From contig CAJYLQ010000050.1 in assembly GCA_913775975.1 (NCBI GenBank), positions 1-64,000 on the forward strand: DNA of 64,000 nt. The letters are read 5' to 3'. The position numbers and the translations under genes are program-made. The notes under the pieces were generated by a model. It saw nothing but the letters and a program-made list of their open reading frames with translations, had not been told where the DNA came from and searched no databases. Source of the stretch: an uncultured Sphingomonas sp. GTDB taxonomy: Bacteria; Pseudomonadota; Alphaproteobacteria; Sphingomonadales; Sphingomonadaceae. Each line of letters opens with the position of its first letter. The first letter of the stretch is position 1. Positions 35,246 to 44,821 of this stretch are shown here, one piece after another.

Positions 35246-35736
35246 GCCGCCACCGTCGCGCGGATCGCATCGATGATCCCGTTATGTGCGCCGCACCGGC
35301 ACAGATTGCCGCTCATCCGTTCCTGGATTTCCGCGCGGGTCAGCGCGACGTCCGCCGACAGGTCGTCGCTCAGATAGCTCGGCACGCCCCGTTCCGCCTC
35401 CGCCGCCATGCCGATCGCGGAGCAGATCTGGCCGGGCGTGCAGTAACCGCACTGGAAGCCGTCATGCTCGATGAAGGCGGTCTGCAGCGGATGCAGCGCA
35501 TCGCCGTCCGCCAGCCCCTCGATCGTCGTCACCTGCCGGCCGTCATACTGCACCGCCAGCGCCAGGCACGACAGGATACGCTCGCCATTGACCAGCACCG
35601 TGCACGCGCCGCACGCCCCCTGGTTGCAGCCCTTCTTGGTGCCGGTCAGGTGCAGCCCCTCGCGCAGATGGTCGAGCAGCGACACGCGCGCATCGGCCGG
35701 CGCCGGCACCTCCACCCCGTTGACGATCAGCGACAT
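35242..35736 (-). CDS. 2Fe-2S subunit of the aldehyde oxidoreductase (PaoA-like)
   Basis: A 164-residue iron-sulphur subunit with both expected clusters: a plant-ferredoxin-type site in GCNQGACGACTVLVNG and a helical-domain site in FQCGYCTPGQ and SGNLCRCGAH. Unlike E. coli PaoA it starts directly with the ferredoxin domain (MSLIVNGVEVP) and has no twin-arginine signal, so the complex is predicted to stay in the cytoplasm. It is the first gene of the three-gene leftward operon; I see no cluster operator upstream. Confidence 0.9.
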   Translation of the reverse strand: MSLIVNGVEVPAPADARVSLLDHLREGLHLTGTKKGCNQGACGACTVLVNGERILSCLALAVQYDGRQVTTIEGLADGDALHPLQTAFIEHDGFQCGYCTPGQICSAIGMAAEAERGVPSYLSDDLSADVALTRAEIQERMSGNLCRCGAHNGIIDAIRATVAA

Positions 35737-35826
35737 CGCTCGAACTCCGATTATCCGAGCAGCCTCAACGCCAGCAAGGCGCCTTTGTCGCGCGCCGAAA
35801 CCGGAAATTTTCGATTATTCCCCCGA

Positions 35827-37041
35827 TCAGAGGAATCGCAGCCAGGCGATATCCCGCCGCCGCGCCTTGAAGCGGGAAAACCATGCGGTGGGCAGGTACA
35901 GCGGCACGATCAGCGCGACATACCAGGCCAGCACCCAGCCATAGCTGCCCACGGCGAACACCGTGCCCTGCGTCGGCCCCCACAGGGCCAGCGCGCCATG
36001 GTAGAGCAGCCTCAGCACCGTCAGATGAAACAGATAGAAGAACATCGGCGCGCCGCCGAACACCGCCAGCATTGCGGCGATCCTCGTGTCCGCCATCCGC
36101 TCGCACGCGATCAGCAGCAGCGCACCGACGCCCAGCGTCAGCAGCAGGAACAGCAGCGACGGCGGATATTTGGTCAGCGCCATGAAACTCATCGCGGTCC
36201 GCATCGGATCGTCCGCGACGGTGAACCAGTGCGCATCGCCATAGCCGTTGGCCGCGCGCAGCAGCACGAAGGCGACGAGCATCGTCGATCCCAGCATCGC
36301 CAGACGGCGGATGCGCACGGCGGGTGCCACATCCGGCAGGAACCACGCGCCGATCCAGTATCCCAGCGCGATCACGCCGATCCATGGCAGTATTGGATAG
36401 GTGGTCTTGGCGAGCAGGCCGAACGGCAGCGCGATCACGTCGCGCTGATGCAGCATCGCCCACGGCGCGAACAGCGGATGGCCGGCGCTCAGGTGGATCG
36501 GATCGAGCAGGTTGTGCGCGCCGACGATGGCGATCCCCACGATCAGCAGCACCCGGCGCGGCAAGCCGATCAGCCCCGCCAGCACGATCATGCAGACGCC
36601 GATGCACCAGATTACCTGAAGCCACAGCGTCGGCACCGCCACCACGCCCCAGTAGAGCTCCGACAGGAACAGCACCTCGATCGCCATCAGCACCAGCCCG
36701 CGCTTCACCAGATAGGCGCGCGTTTCCGCCAGCGTGTGCCGGCTGCCGTACAGGAACGCGGCGACGCCGGTCAGCGCGACGAACACCGGCGCGCACAGGC
36801 TCGCGATCAACCGCGCGACGAACAGCGCGGGCAGTGCGGTGCGCGCATCGATCGGATCGGCGACGGCGACATGCAGGAACCATGTCTCGCGCAGGTGGTC
36901 GAGCAGCATCACCACCATCACGAACCCGCGCAGGGCATCGATGCTCTGCAACCGGCGGCGCGGCGCCGGCGCGGCGGCGTGGGCCGCAGCGGGCGGCGGC
37001 TGGCGTCTTTCCCTGGCGTGAGAGAATGAATGATACATCAT
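35827..37041 (-). CDS. DUF1624 (HGSNAT-like) multi-pass membrane protein
   Basis: A protein of about 404 residues with roughly ten membrane helices. RRRLQSIDALRGFVMVVMLLDHLRE at the first helix (given here as RLQSIDALRGF and MVVMLLDHLRE) is the signature of the DUF1624/heparan-alpha-glucosaminide acetyltransferase-like family; SAGHPLFAPW and PWIGVIALGYWIGAW follow. Members are thought to move acyl groups across membranes. The start is unclear: ATG at 37041 or 37038, or TTG at 37074; none has a good ribosome site. It lies between the oxidoreductase operon and the broken TonB receptor. Confidence 0.8.
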   Translation of the reverse strand: MMYHSFSHARERRQPPPAAAHAAAPAPRRRLQSIDALRGFVMVVMLLDHLRETWFLHVAVADPIDARTALPALFVARLIASLCAPVFVALTGVAAFLYGSRHTLAETRAYLVKRGLVLMAIEVLFLSELYWGVVAVPTLWLQVIWCIGVCMIVLAGLIGLPRRVLLIVGIAIVGAHNLLDPIHLSAGHPLFAPWAMLHQRDVIALPFGLLAKTTYPILPWIGVIALGYWIGAWFLPDVAPAVRIRRLAMLGSTMLVAFVLLRAANGYGDAHWFTVADDPMRTAMSFMALTKYPPSLLFLLLTLGVGALLLIACERMADTRIAAMLAVFGGAPMFFYLFHLTVLRLLYHGALALWGPTQGTVFAVGSYGWVLAWYVALIVPLYLPTAWFSRFKARRRDIAWLRFL

Positions 37042-37250
37042 CACGCGATACGGAAAAGGCGCCTTCCTGTCCAACCCCGCGATCGGTCGGCGCCGCCGAC
37101 AGGCATGACCGATCGCTGGCCCGCCTGATCGTCGGCCCCGCCCTCGCCGCGGATCGACCGCTCCATCAGACGCGACGATGCCCCCGACGCCGCGGTCGCG
37201 CCGGGATCATCTTCTCCCACCATGAAGGCGGGGGCCGCCCGGCCCGCCCG

Positions 37251-39787
37251 TTACCGGAACGCGATGCCCGCCGTCAGCAGGAAGGAACGCGGCGGCAGGT
37301 AGCTGAACTGGTCGAGCTGGCCATAGCCCGACTGATATTTGGTCCCGTTGACCGTCGTCGTCGGCGCGCCGGTGCTGCTCGTGGCGATCTGCGTCACCGC
37401 GCGGCTGTTGAAGACGTTGTTGACCGTCACGCCCAGCTTCAGCCCACCCTGGAACTGCTGGCTGATCGCGAACTGGCCGATGCTGTACGGGCGGATGCGG
37501 TACAGGCGGAAACCGGGGCTGCCGTTGAAGTCGTTGGCATATTGCGGGCCGGTATATTTCTGGTCGAACGAGACGCGGAACCCGTCCTTGCGGAAGATGA
37601 AGCCCGCCGCCGCCGTGGCGAACGGCGCCTTGCCGATCTGCGCATCGGTCTGCACGCTGCGCGCCTGGTTGTAGCTGGCGTTGCCGAACAGGGTCAGGCC
37701 GTGGATCGGCATGACGCTCAGCTGCCCCTCGACGCCCTTGTAGCGGACCTGCCCCTGGTTCACGAGCACCGTCTGGTCGCAGCCGGTCGTGGTGCAGGTG
37801 CCGATCTTGTTGTCGACGTTGATGACATAGCCGTCGACGTCGAGCGAGACGCTGTGCCCGTGCCAGACGGTGCCGATCTGGTAGTTGGTCGTCGTCTGCG
37901 GCTTCAGCTGGTCGAGCGCGGTGACGAGCTGGCCCGAGGCGGAATAGAAGCTCGACAGGTCGGGCACGTACATGCCCTGCGCGTACTGGCCATAGAAGGA
38001 CCAGTTGTCCTTAACCTGCCAGTTCACGGTCAGGAAGGGCAGCGTCTTGGTCCAGGTCGCGCTCAGGTTCATCGGCGACCGCGTCTTCTGCTGCAGGGCC
38101 GCGTCGACGCCGCGCGTGAAGTGGACATATTTGACGCCCGGCGTGATCGACACGCCGTCGACCGGGCGGATCTCCACCTCGCCGAACAGCTGATACTGGT
38201 TCCAGGTCGAATGCTGGACGAAGTTGATGTTCGCCTGGGCGATCGACGGCTGCGTGCTGGTCGCGGCCGTACCGCTCGCGAACTTCTCGTTATAGCTGGG
38301 CAGGCCGGTGGTGCGGTCCAGGTCGAGATTGTGCCGGTCGGTGACGGCATGTTCGTACCAGCCGCCCAGCCGCAGCTTGCCGAAGCCGAAGTCGTAGTCC
38401 GCCTGACCGATATAGCCGAAGACGCGATACTTGTTCAGCTTGTCATAGCCCAGCACATCGGTGGCGCTGTTGATCGCCGTATAGGGCGATGCGGCCGTGC
38501 CCGCCCCGGAAAAGCCGGTGACGACGCCGGTCGACTTGACCATGAACACCGGCAGCGTTCCCCCCTTGGGCACGCCGAAGGACGAGCTGCCATTTCCTGA
38601 CATCGTGTTGTTCGTATAGCCGTACATGTATGCGCGGTTGTCCAGCGTCAGTCCGCCGCCAAGGTCGCTTTGCAGGCGCAGGTACGAAAAGTCGGTCGTC
38701 TTGTCCGTGCGGTTGTACCGCCAGTAATCATGCTGGGTCGGATCGTTGCCCAGGCCATAGTTGAACCCGTACTGCCCGACCTGAGAGGTCGCACCGCAAC
38801 CCTGTCCCGTCAGCTGCGTCAGCGGCTGGCCATCGGCGCCCAGCGCGGTCGTCGTTACAGCCTTCGGATTGGCCGCATTATAGGCATCGGTCGCCGCGCT
38901 GCCGCAGGTCGCGCCCTTCAGAACGTCCGACTGGTAATAGAAATTGCGGTTCCAGCTGCTCATCACGGTCAGCGTGTTGGCATGGCCGATCGGCACCACC
39001 GCCTTGCCGAACAGGTTCTTGGAGCCGACCGGCGAATAGGACAGCGCCCCGTCAGAGGTCAGGTACTGGCCGGTCAGCACGACGCGCGCGCCGCCCAGCT
39101 TGTCCATGCTGCCGCTCTGGAACAGCGCGCGGCCGATAAAGGTGTTCCAGTTGCCGACGATCGCCTCGCCGCGCACTTCGGAATCCGCCGTCGCGGCGCG
39201 CGAATACATGTTGATGTTGCCGCCATAGCTGGCCTGGCCAAGCTGGCTGGCATTGCCGGGGCCGCGATCGACGACGATCGTCTCGATCGTGTTCGACGGG
39301 AAGAAGGCGGTCGAATGGTGCGTCGGGTTGTTGGTGTCGGCGAAGGGGATCGAGTCGTAGGTGACGTTATATCGCCGTCCTGGAAGCCGCGGATCGTCGC
39401 CTTGGTTTCCGACAGGCCATAGCCGTTGCCCGCACCCGAGATCGACACGCCCGGCGTCAACGCGATCAGCTCGTTCACGTCGGCGGTCGCGGCGCTGTTC
39501 TCAATGAAGTCGCGGCTGACCGCCGATTGCGGCTGCGTCGTGGTGAGTGACGCGGTGAGCGGCGCCGCCTGGGCGGTGCGCGATCCGGTGACGATGATGT
39601 CCGACGTGGTCAGCGATTGCTTGTCATTGGCCTGCCCCGCCTGGTCGGCGCTGGTCGACTGCGGCACGGCGGCGGCGCTGGCCGGCTCCGCCACCGCCGC
39701 GCCGACGGGATCGGCATGCGCGAGCGAGGGCAGGACGAGTGCACTGGCCGCCATCAGGGCGGCGCGGAACGGGACATGGGTCATCAT
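37251..39787 (-). pseudogene. TonB-dependent receptor interrupted by a single frameshift
   Basis: The N-terminal part (39787 to about 39371) has a signal peptide, a TonB box-like SDIIVTGSRTAQ and the plug start ending ATIRGFQDGDI. The remainder continues in another frame: after losing one base at about 39371 the reading resumes as YNVTYDSIPFADTNNPTHHS and runs through the plug and a full barrel to a C-terminal GIAFR. Restoring one base, for example to make GEYNVTYD, would give about 845 codons. This is a recent mutation or a sequencing error, as the rest is well preserved. In TonB receptors of this group loops are rich in Tyr and Asn, as here. The start has AAGGA upstream. Confidence 0.85.
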
Positions 39788-39814
39788 CGGGTCCTTCGAC
39801 GAACGGAACGGGGG

Positions 39815-40516
39815 TCAGCGGCGGGCGAGTTCGGCGCGGGCGGCCGCGACCTGATCGGCAAGGCGCGGATCGCGCAGCAGCCGGTCAGCGACCAGCTGGC
39901 CGAGCGCGTGGCCCGCCTCGACATCGGAGGGGTAGTGGACCGCGCAGATCTCGCGCCCCTCGGCATAGTCGCGCGCACGGTCGAGGATCGCGGCGGCGCG
40001 GTCCGGCATCAGTTGTGCCAGCGTCCAGCCGGTCGACCAGGCGAAGGCCGAATGGCCGCTGGGATAGCTGTCGTCGACACCCTTGCCCTTGCCGCAATGC
40101 GGCAGCGTCGGGTCGGTGCGATAGGGGCGGATGCGGCGGAAGTGATCCTTGGCGCGATCGACCACCGCGTCGGTTTCCGCATCGACGCGCGCGAGCAACG
40201 CGGCGGTGGCGGGCAGCGCGGTCAGGTCGCGCCCGGCCGCGGCATTGAAGGCGTGCGGCCCCTTGTCATGCCCGTCGGCATCGGCGCGCGCGATACGATC
40301 GGCGGACACGGCCCGATGGAGCGCGCGCAGGAAGGCGAGCTCCTGCCGCGCCACGACCGACCCGGCTGCGGGCGGCGGCGCGATGATCGCGGCGGGCGCG
40401 AAGCTGACCGGATCGAGCAGCTCCGCCGCCGGCCGATCCGGCTGCCGGGCCCAGCCGGCAGTCGCCAGCAGGCCGACCGCGAGCGCGATCGGCATCCTGT
40501 ATCGGATGTACATCAT
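39815..40516 (-). CDS. Exported class A acid phosphatase (PAP2 superfamily, PhoN-like)
   Basis: A 233-residue periplasmic phosphatase. A signal peptide (PIALAVGLLATAGWA) is followed by the PAP2 signature triplet: KDHFRRIRPY, SYPSGHSAFAW and VHYPSDVEAGH, which contain the Lys, Arg, both catalytic His and the Asp. Length and order fit class A nonspecific acid phosphatases. Start ATG 40516 (next ATG 40513) has AGGGGA upstream. It is divergent from the PepSY-TM gene, and direct GTGAC repeats in the shared control region suggest response-regulator control. Confidence 0.9.
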   Translation of the reverse strand: MMYIRYRMPIALAVGLLATAGWARQPDRPAAELLDPVSFAPAAIIAPPPAAGSVVARQELAFLRALHRAVSADRIARADADGHDKGPHAFNAAAGRDLTALPATAALLARVDAETDAVVDRAKDHFRRIRPYRTDPTLPHCGKGKGVDDSYPSGHSAFAWSTGWTLAQLMPDRAAAILDRARDYAEGREICAVHYPSDVEAGHALGQLVADRLLRDPRLADQVAAARAELARR

Positions 40517-40588
40517 GGTTCCCCTGGCGGTCGGCGGCCCCCTCCCGCCGGGGCACGACCGTCTCGAGCGGCCCGCTAGGTCGGCTGC

Positions 40589-40688
40589 GTGACCGATCCG
40601 TGACAATCGGCGCCCTGCCCCCGCAAAGTCCGCCAACATTGCAAACTTAGAATGAAACCATCGCCGCACTGTCACATGGGGGGTGTCA
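40589..40688. promoter_or_regulatory. Candidate response-regulator sites between phosphatase and PepSY-TM genes
   Basis: GTGAC occurs at 40589 and 40600, an 11-bp period as in OmpR-family sites. A second pair, TGTCA at 40670 and 40684 (the complement), lies nearer the PepSY gene. The OmpR-type regulator is encoded 1.7 kb away. The evidence is pattern only. Confidence 0.35.
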
Positions 40689-40725
40689 GGGCGCCGTCGG
40701 CTTCACCTGATAGGACACCGATCCG

Positions 40726-41058
40726 ATGCGCCGTTGGCACCGCCTGCTTGCCCCCTGGTTCGCGCTCCTCCTGCTGCTGATCGCGGTGACGGGGCTGGCG
40801 ACGCAGGCGACCGATCTGCTCGACAGTCCGCCGCCCAGGAGCGCAGCGGCCGCAGCGCCGGCGCCGCAAAGCACGATGAAGAGCTGGAACCGCTGGTTCA
40901 AGCATATCCATTCGGGCGAAACACTGGGCCCGGCAGGCATCGCGCTCAACATCGGCGGCGGTATCGCGCTGTTGTTCTTCGCGGCATCGGGGTTCTGGAT
41001 GTACCTGACGATGTGGCTCAATCGCCGGCGGAATCGCCGCAGGCGTCACGCGGCGTAA
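40726..41058 (+). CDS. Small PepSY-associated membrane protein
   Basis: A 110-residue protein with two membrane helices: PWFALLLLLIAVTGLA (about residues 10-25) and NIGGGIALLFFAASGFWMYLTMW (about 75-97). Between them, FKHIHSGETLG is the PepSY-TM signature found in peptidase-inhibitor-like membrane proteins and in truncated single-unit forms. The C-terminus is a cluster of Arg/His. Its last 41 bp overlap the end of the convergent sensor kinase gene. Proximity suggests a role tied to the two-component system, but no partner is proven. Confidence 0.75.
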   Translation: MRRWHRLLAPWFALLLLLIAVTGLATQATDLLDSPPPRSAAAAAPAPQSTMKSWNRWFKHIHSGETLGPAGIALNIGGGIALLFFAASGFWMYLTMWLNRRRNRRRRHAA

Positions 41059-42418
41059 GCGGCAGCGCTACCTCGACGGACAGGCCGGGGCAGGCATCGC
41101 CCAGCTGCAGCGTGCCGCCATGGAAACGGACGATCGCCTGTACGATCGCCAGGCCCAGGCCGCTGCCGCGCGTATCGGCCCGCGCCGCGCGCTCGAACGC
41201 CCGCACCACGCGGGTGCGGTCGTCCTGCGCGAGACCGGGGCCGTCATCGGACACGACGATGCGCGCGCAGCCCCCCTCAATTGCCAGCGACAGGCGCGCG
41301 GCGGTGCCCGGCGGCGTGTGCGTCACCACATTGTCCAGCAGGTTGACCAGCATCTGCCCCAGCAGATCGGCATCCCCCGCGACGACCGGATGCGCGACGC
41401 CGTCCAGCACCAGCGCGCCGCCATGATCCGCCAGCACGGGCTCCATCGTCTCCGCGACATCCTCGACCAGCGCGCCCAGATCCAGCGGCGCGAAGGCCGC
41501 CGGGTGCCGGCCGCCTTCGATCTCCGCCAGCCGCAGCAGCGCATCGAAGATGCGGATGATCGCGGCGCATTCCTTCTCCGCTCGCTCCGGCACGGCGGGA
41601 TCGTCGGCGCCGCCGCGCAGGATGGCGCGCAGCCGGGTCAGCGGCGTGCGCAGGTCATGCGCGAGGTTGCTGGCGAACAGCCGCTGGGCACGGACAAGAT
41701 CGTCCATCCGGTCGAGCATCCGGTTCAGGCTGTCGGCCTGCCCCGCGAAAACGCCGTCCAGCCCGTGCGTCGGCACCCGGCGACTGAGATCGCCGCCCGC
41801 GATCGCGTCCGCCGTCTCCTGCGTCGCGGCGAGGCGGACAGCGATCAGCCGCGCGAAGACCAGCGTCACCGCCACGCCCGTCCCCGCCGCCGCGAGCGAC
41901 AGCGCCAGCACCACCCAGGGCAGCAGCGCATGGAGCGATTCGCCCGCCTCGCTATGCTGGACGATGACGAGCAGGCTGCCGCTGGGCAGGCGGGTCGCCA
42001 GCGCGCGCCCCTTTTGCGTGCCGCGCCCGCCGGCATGGAAGCGGACATTCGAATAGCCCAGCGGAGGCGGGCCGATGTCCAGCCGCCCCGCGATCCGCCT
42101 GCCGTTCCGGTCGAACAGAAGGTAGGTGCGCTGGCTCAGGATCTTGCGCTGCTGCCAGTCGGCGATCCGCGCCGCGACGACGGCATCGGTCACGGGCCGA
42201 CCGCGCCCGAGATGGAGATATTTCCCGGCATGGGCGCGCAGCGAGCCGTCGACGCGTCGCGCGACCCAGGTATCGGCGATGCTGAACCCGATCAGCCCGA
42301 CCAGCGCCATCATCACGGTAAAGCTCAGCCCGATCTGGATCGGCAACCGTCCCAGGCCGCGGCCCGCGGCCAGTTGCCCCGCCCCGCGCCGCGCCGCGCC
42401 GCGCATCGTCAGGCGCAT
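41018..42418 (-). CDS. Sensor histidine kinase of an OmpR-type two-component system
   Basis: A 466-residue membrane kinase. The N-terminal helix (about residues 27-50) and a second helix (about 165-195) enclose a periplasmic domain of about 115 residues. A HAMP linker leads to the dimerisation domain with ASNLAHDLRTPL (His254). The ATP-binding domain has NLLDNVVTHTP, SDDGPGLAQDD and RGSGLGLAIVQAIV (N, G1, G2 boxes). It starts 10 bp inside the end of the response regulator gene and is co-transcribed with it. The sensed signal is unknown; the phosphatase gene nearby hints at phosphate or envelope conditions. Confidence 0.92.
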   Translation of the reverse strand: MRLTMRGAARRGAGQLAAGRGLGRLPIQIGLSFTVMMALVGLIGFSIADTWVARRVDGSLRAHAGKYLHLGRGRPVTDAVVAARIADWQQRKILSQRTYLLFDRNGRRIAGRLDIGPPPLGYSNVRFHAGGRGTQKGRALATRLPSGSLLVIVQHSEAGESLHALLPWVVLALSLAAAGTGVAVTLVFARLIAVRLAATQETADAIAGGDLSRRVPTHGLDGVFAGQADSLNRMLDRMDDLVRAQRLFASNLAHDLRTPLTRLRAILRGGADDPAVPERAEKECAAIIRIFDALLRLAEIEGGRHPAAFAPLDLGALVEDVAETMEPVLADHGGALVLDGVAHPVVAGDADLLGQMLVNLLDNVVTHTPPGTAARLSLAIEGGCARIVVSDDGPGLAQDDRTRVVRAFERAARADTRGSGLGLAIVQAIVRFHGGTLQLGDACPGLSVEVALPLTPRDACGDSAGD

Positions 42419-43089
42419 CGATCGGAGCGCAGGATATAGCCCGCCCCCCGCTGCGTCTCGATCGGGTCGCAATCGATGCCGATCAGCGCGGTACGCAACC
42501 GGCTGAGATTGCTTTCGACGATATTGGCGGTGGGGGCAAAGGTATAACCCCATACCCCTTCCAGCAGCATCGACCGCGTCACCAGCCGATCGGCATGGCG
42601 CATCAGATGGGCGAGCAGCGAATATTGCCGCCGGTTCAGCGTCACGGCCCGATCGTGAAACCGCGCCTCATGTCCGCTGGGGTCGAGCGTCAGGCGCCCG
42701 ACCTCCAGCCGCGCGTTTTCCGCCACGGCCATGCCGCGTCGACTGATCGCGGCGATGCGCGCAGCCAGTTCGTCCATGTCGAACGGCTTGGCGAGATAGT
42801 CGTCCGCGCCGCTCGCCAGCCCCTCGATGCGATCCTTGACCGAGCCGAGCGCGCTCAGCATCAGAATTGGGGTCGCGTGGCCATAGCGGCGGATCTGCTG
42901 GATGATCGACAAGCCGTTCAGGTCCGGCAACATCCGGTCCAGCACCACGGCGTCCCAATGCCCCTGTTGCAGGACCAGCAGCGCGCCGGCGCCCGTCGCG
43001 GCGACATGCACCTCATGGTCGATCGCGCGAAGGCCGCGTGTCACCTGATCGGCAATGACGGGATCGTCCTCGACGACCAGCAGGCGCAT
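42409..43089 (-). CDS. OmpR/PhoB-family response regulator
   Basis: A 226-residue regulator with a receiver domain (acidic pair Glu7-Asp8-Asp9, phospho-acceptor Asp51 in AVVLDRMLPD, Lys in YLAKPFD) and a C-terminal winged helix ending ETQRGAGYILR. The start ATG 43089 was chosen because it gives the exact receiver N-terminus MRLLVVEDDP; a longer frame upstream has no support. A perfect inverted repeat lies 31 bp upstream and could be a self-binding site. It overlaps the kinase gene by 10 bp. Confidence 0.93.
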   Translation of the reverse strand: MRLLVVEDDPVIADQVTRGLRAIDHEVHVAATGAGALLVLQQGHWDAVVLDRMLPDLNGLSIIQQIRRYGHATPILMLSALGSVKDRIEGLASGADDYLAKPFDMDELAARIAAISRRGMAVAENARLEVGRLTLDPSGHEARFHDRAVTLNRRQYSLLAHLMRHADRLVTRSMLLEGVWGYTFAPTANIVESNLSRLRTALIGIDCDPIETQRGAGYILRSDRCA

Positions 43090-43462
43090 GACAGTTCCGG
43101 AACCCTTCCGCGCGCGGTCTGTCATCGGGATATGACACGGGCAAGACACGCCGGCAGGCGCGCGAGTGATGCGTCTTGCCCCCGGGCTTGAACGCAAGGC
43201 GCGTCGCGCCGTCTGTCGGGGCGTGGTCCGGCAGGATCGGCGAGATACCGATCGGGCCATCCCAGCCACGGGGCAGCGTCACATCCGGCGTTTCGGCGAA
43301 GGTTCACATCTCCTACGCGGTTACCCTGTTGCGATGGCGCACCACGCTGTTCCGTGCGCCACTCCGTTTGTTGACAGGATTTGATCCTTTCCAGCTTGGC
43401 TGGATGGGACGATGGCGCGGGAGTTTCACCATCCGGGCGTGGTCACGCCCGCACGACCGCCC
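43090..43462. other. Gene-free stretch between two-component system and IclR gene
   Basis: 373 bp that contain the inverted repeat at 43120, the probable response regulator promoter and the downstream end of the convergently organised IclR gene region. Apart from that repeat I see no gene, RNA or terminator I would defend. Confidence 0.5.
43120..43137. promoter_or_regulatory. Inverted repeat upstream of the response regulator gene
   Basis: TGTCAT-CGGGAT-ATGACA: perfect 6-bp arms around 6 bp, 31 bp before the response regulator start. TGTCA also appears in the phosphatase/PepSY control region, so the two could share a regulator. Confidence 0.45.
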
Positions 43463-44245
43463 TCACTCGGTACAGCCGAGCTCGACGGAAATCGCGGCGG
43501 CGGTTTCGCGCAGCCGGTCGGCGACCGCCTCCAGATTCATGCGCTGCGATCCGTCGATCAACTCCATGAACGGCACGGTCAGCGCGCCCATCAGTTCGCG
43601 ATCGAACGCGAATACGGGGAAACTGACGTCGGTGACGCCGAAGGTGACCGGGCTCTTGCGCTGGTCGAAACCCTGTTCGCGAATCCGCGCCCATCGTGCT
43701 TCCAGGGCGGCCCGATCGACCGGCTCGCCCCGCACCTGCCCGGCCTCACGCAACAGATGGTCGGTGACGTCGGGCGGCGAGAAGGCCAGGATAACCTGAC
43801 CCGAACAGCTCTGGATCATGTCGATCGGCGCCCCCAGCCGCAGCGCGAAGCCACGCGTGCCGGGATTTTCCTCACGCGCGACGACCAGCCCGTGCGCGCC
43901 GTTGGGCACGACGAGGTGGCAGGATTGCCCCACCTCCTCGACCAGCCGGCGCATCGCCGGGGTGGCGCTGCGCACCAGATGCCGGGCCGGCGTCGCACGA
44001 AAGGCGAGATCGAGCAGCTTGTAGGTGACGGTATACCGATCCGTCGTCGCCGACCGGCGCAGATACCCGCTCTGTTCCAGCACGACGACCATGCGAAACA
44101 GTTCACCCACCGACCGGCCGAGATGCGCAGCCATTTCCTTGACCAGCGCCCCTTGCGGGTAATGGGAGAGCATATCGATAATCTGGAACGCCTTTTCGAT
44201 TGCAGGCGCGGCATAGGTCTTGGTCGTGGAGCGAACGCGGGTCAT
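43463..44245 (-). CDS. IclR-family transcriptional regulator
   Basis: A 260-residue regulator. The N-terminal winged helix runs from AIEKAFQIIDMLSHYPQGALVKEMAAHL (quoted in part: AIEKAFQIIDML) through SVGELFRMVVVLEQSGYL. The effector domain follows from about residue 80, with GQSCHLVVPNGAHGL, SCSGQVILAFSP and FGVTDVSFPVFAFDRELMG, the usual IclR ligand-pocket landmarks. The ATG at 44245 gives a normal-length family member. No target operon is evident: the neighbours are the two-component system and a tRNA gene. Confidence 0.9.
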   Translation of the reverse strand: MTRVRSTTKTYAAPAIEKAFQIIDMLSHYPQGALVKEMAAHLGRSVGELFRMVVVLEQSGYLRRSATTDRYTVTYKLLDLAFRATPARHLVRSATPAMRRLVEEVGQSCHLVVPNGAHGLVVAREENPGTRGFALRLGAPIDMIQSCSGQVILAFSPPDVTDHLLREAGQVRGEPVDRAALEARWARIREQGFDQRKSPVTFGVTDVSFPVFAFDRELMGALTVPFMELIDGSQRMNLEAVADRLRETAAAISVELGCTE

Positions 44246-44515
44246 GCGGACGGTCTAATCCGCCCCATCTGCGCGTCAACGCGGGAGAACGACCCCCGCC
44301 CGAATCAAATTGGCGAGCAGCAAGTCGCACCGCCGTGGCGGCACCGCCCCGCCGTGGCGACACCGCGACGTCGGAGATCGGCATCCTCAACACGAACGAC
44401 GCGATCCAGCGCTCGACACGGCCTGTGTTGCCCTTGCCGTTCCAAAGAGCGAGGCTTCCGGCGGCAAGAGCCGCAAGACCTCAGGCCGCCCCATCTGCTA
44501 ACAAGTGAAATTAAG

Positions 44516-44592
44516 TGGTCGGGGCGACAGGATTCGAACCTGCGACCCCCACACCCCCAGTGTGATGCGCTACCAGGCTGCGCTACGCCCCG
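44516..44592 (-). tRNA. tRNA-Pro (anticodon GGG)
   Basis: A 77-nt cloverleaf on the minus strand. The acceptor arms CGGGGCG and CGCCCCG pair perfectly, the discriminator is A and CCA is encoded. The anticodon arm is TCACA/TGTGG around CTGGGGG, giving anticodon GGG (Pro, CCC codons). The T arm contains GGTTCGAATCC. The D arm has AGCGCAGCCTGGTAGCGC, typical of proline tRNAs. Confidence 0.95.
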
Positions 44593-44684
44593 ACCGGGGA
44601 CGCGCCGCGCATGGCGGCGTGTCCAGGGGGCGCCCTCTACGCGCCCGGGCCGGCGGATGCAAGCGGCAGATGCCATGCCGATCG

Positions 44685-44737
44685 CGCGTGCCGCCCGACA
44701 CAGGCCGAACCCGCGTGCCGCCCGGCACAGGCCGAAC
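44685..44737 (+). repeat. Two tandem 26-bp repeats between tRNA-Pro and yajC
   Basis: CGCGTGCCGCCCGACACAGG plus CCGAAC (44685-44710) is repeated at 44712-44737 with one base changed (A to G). The period is 27 bp. It lies in the 229-bp space upstream of yajC; no function is apparent. Confidence 0.8.
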
Positions 44738-44821
44738 ATTGCCATCGCGCCCGCCCGATGGTAGCTGGCCGGCTTCGCGTAGCGGGCGGCCGTTCCCCGC
44801 GCCACAGCCATAACGGGTCCG

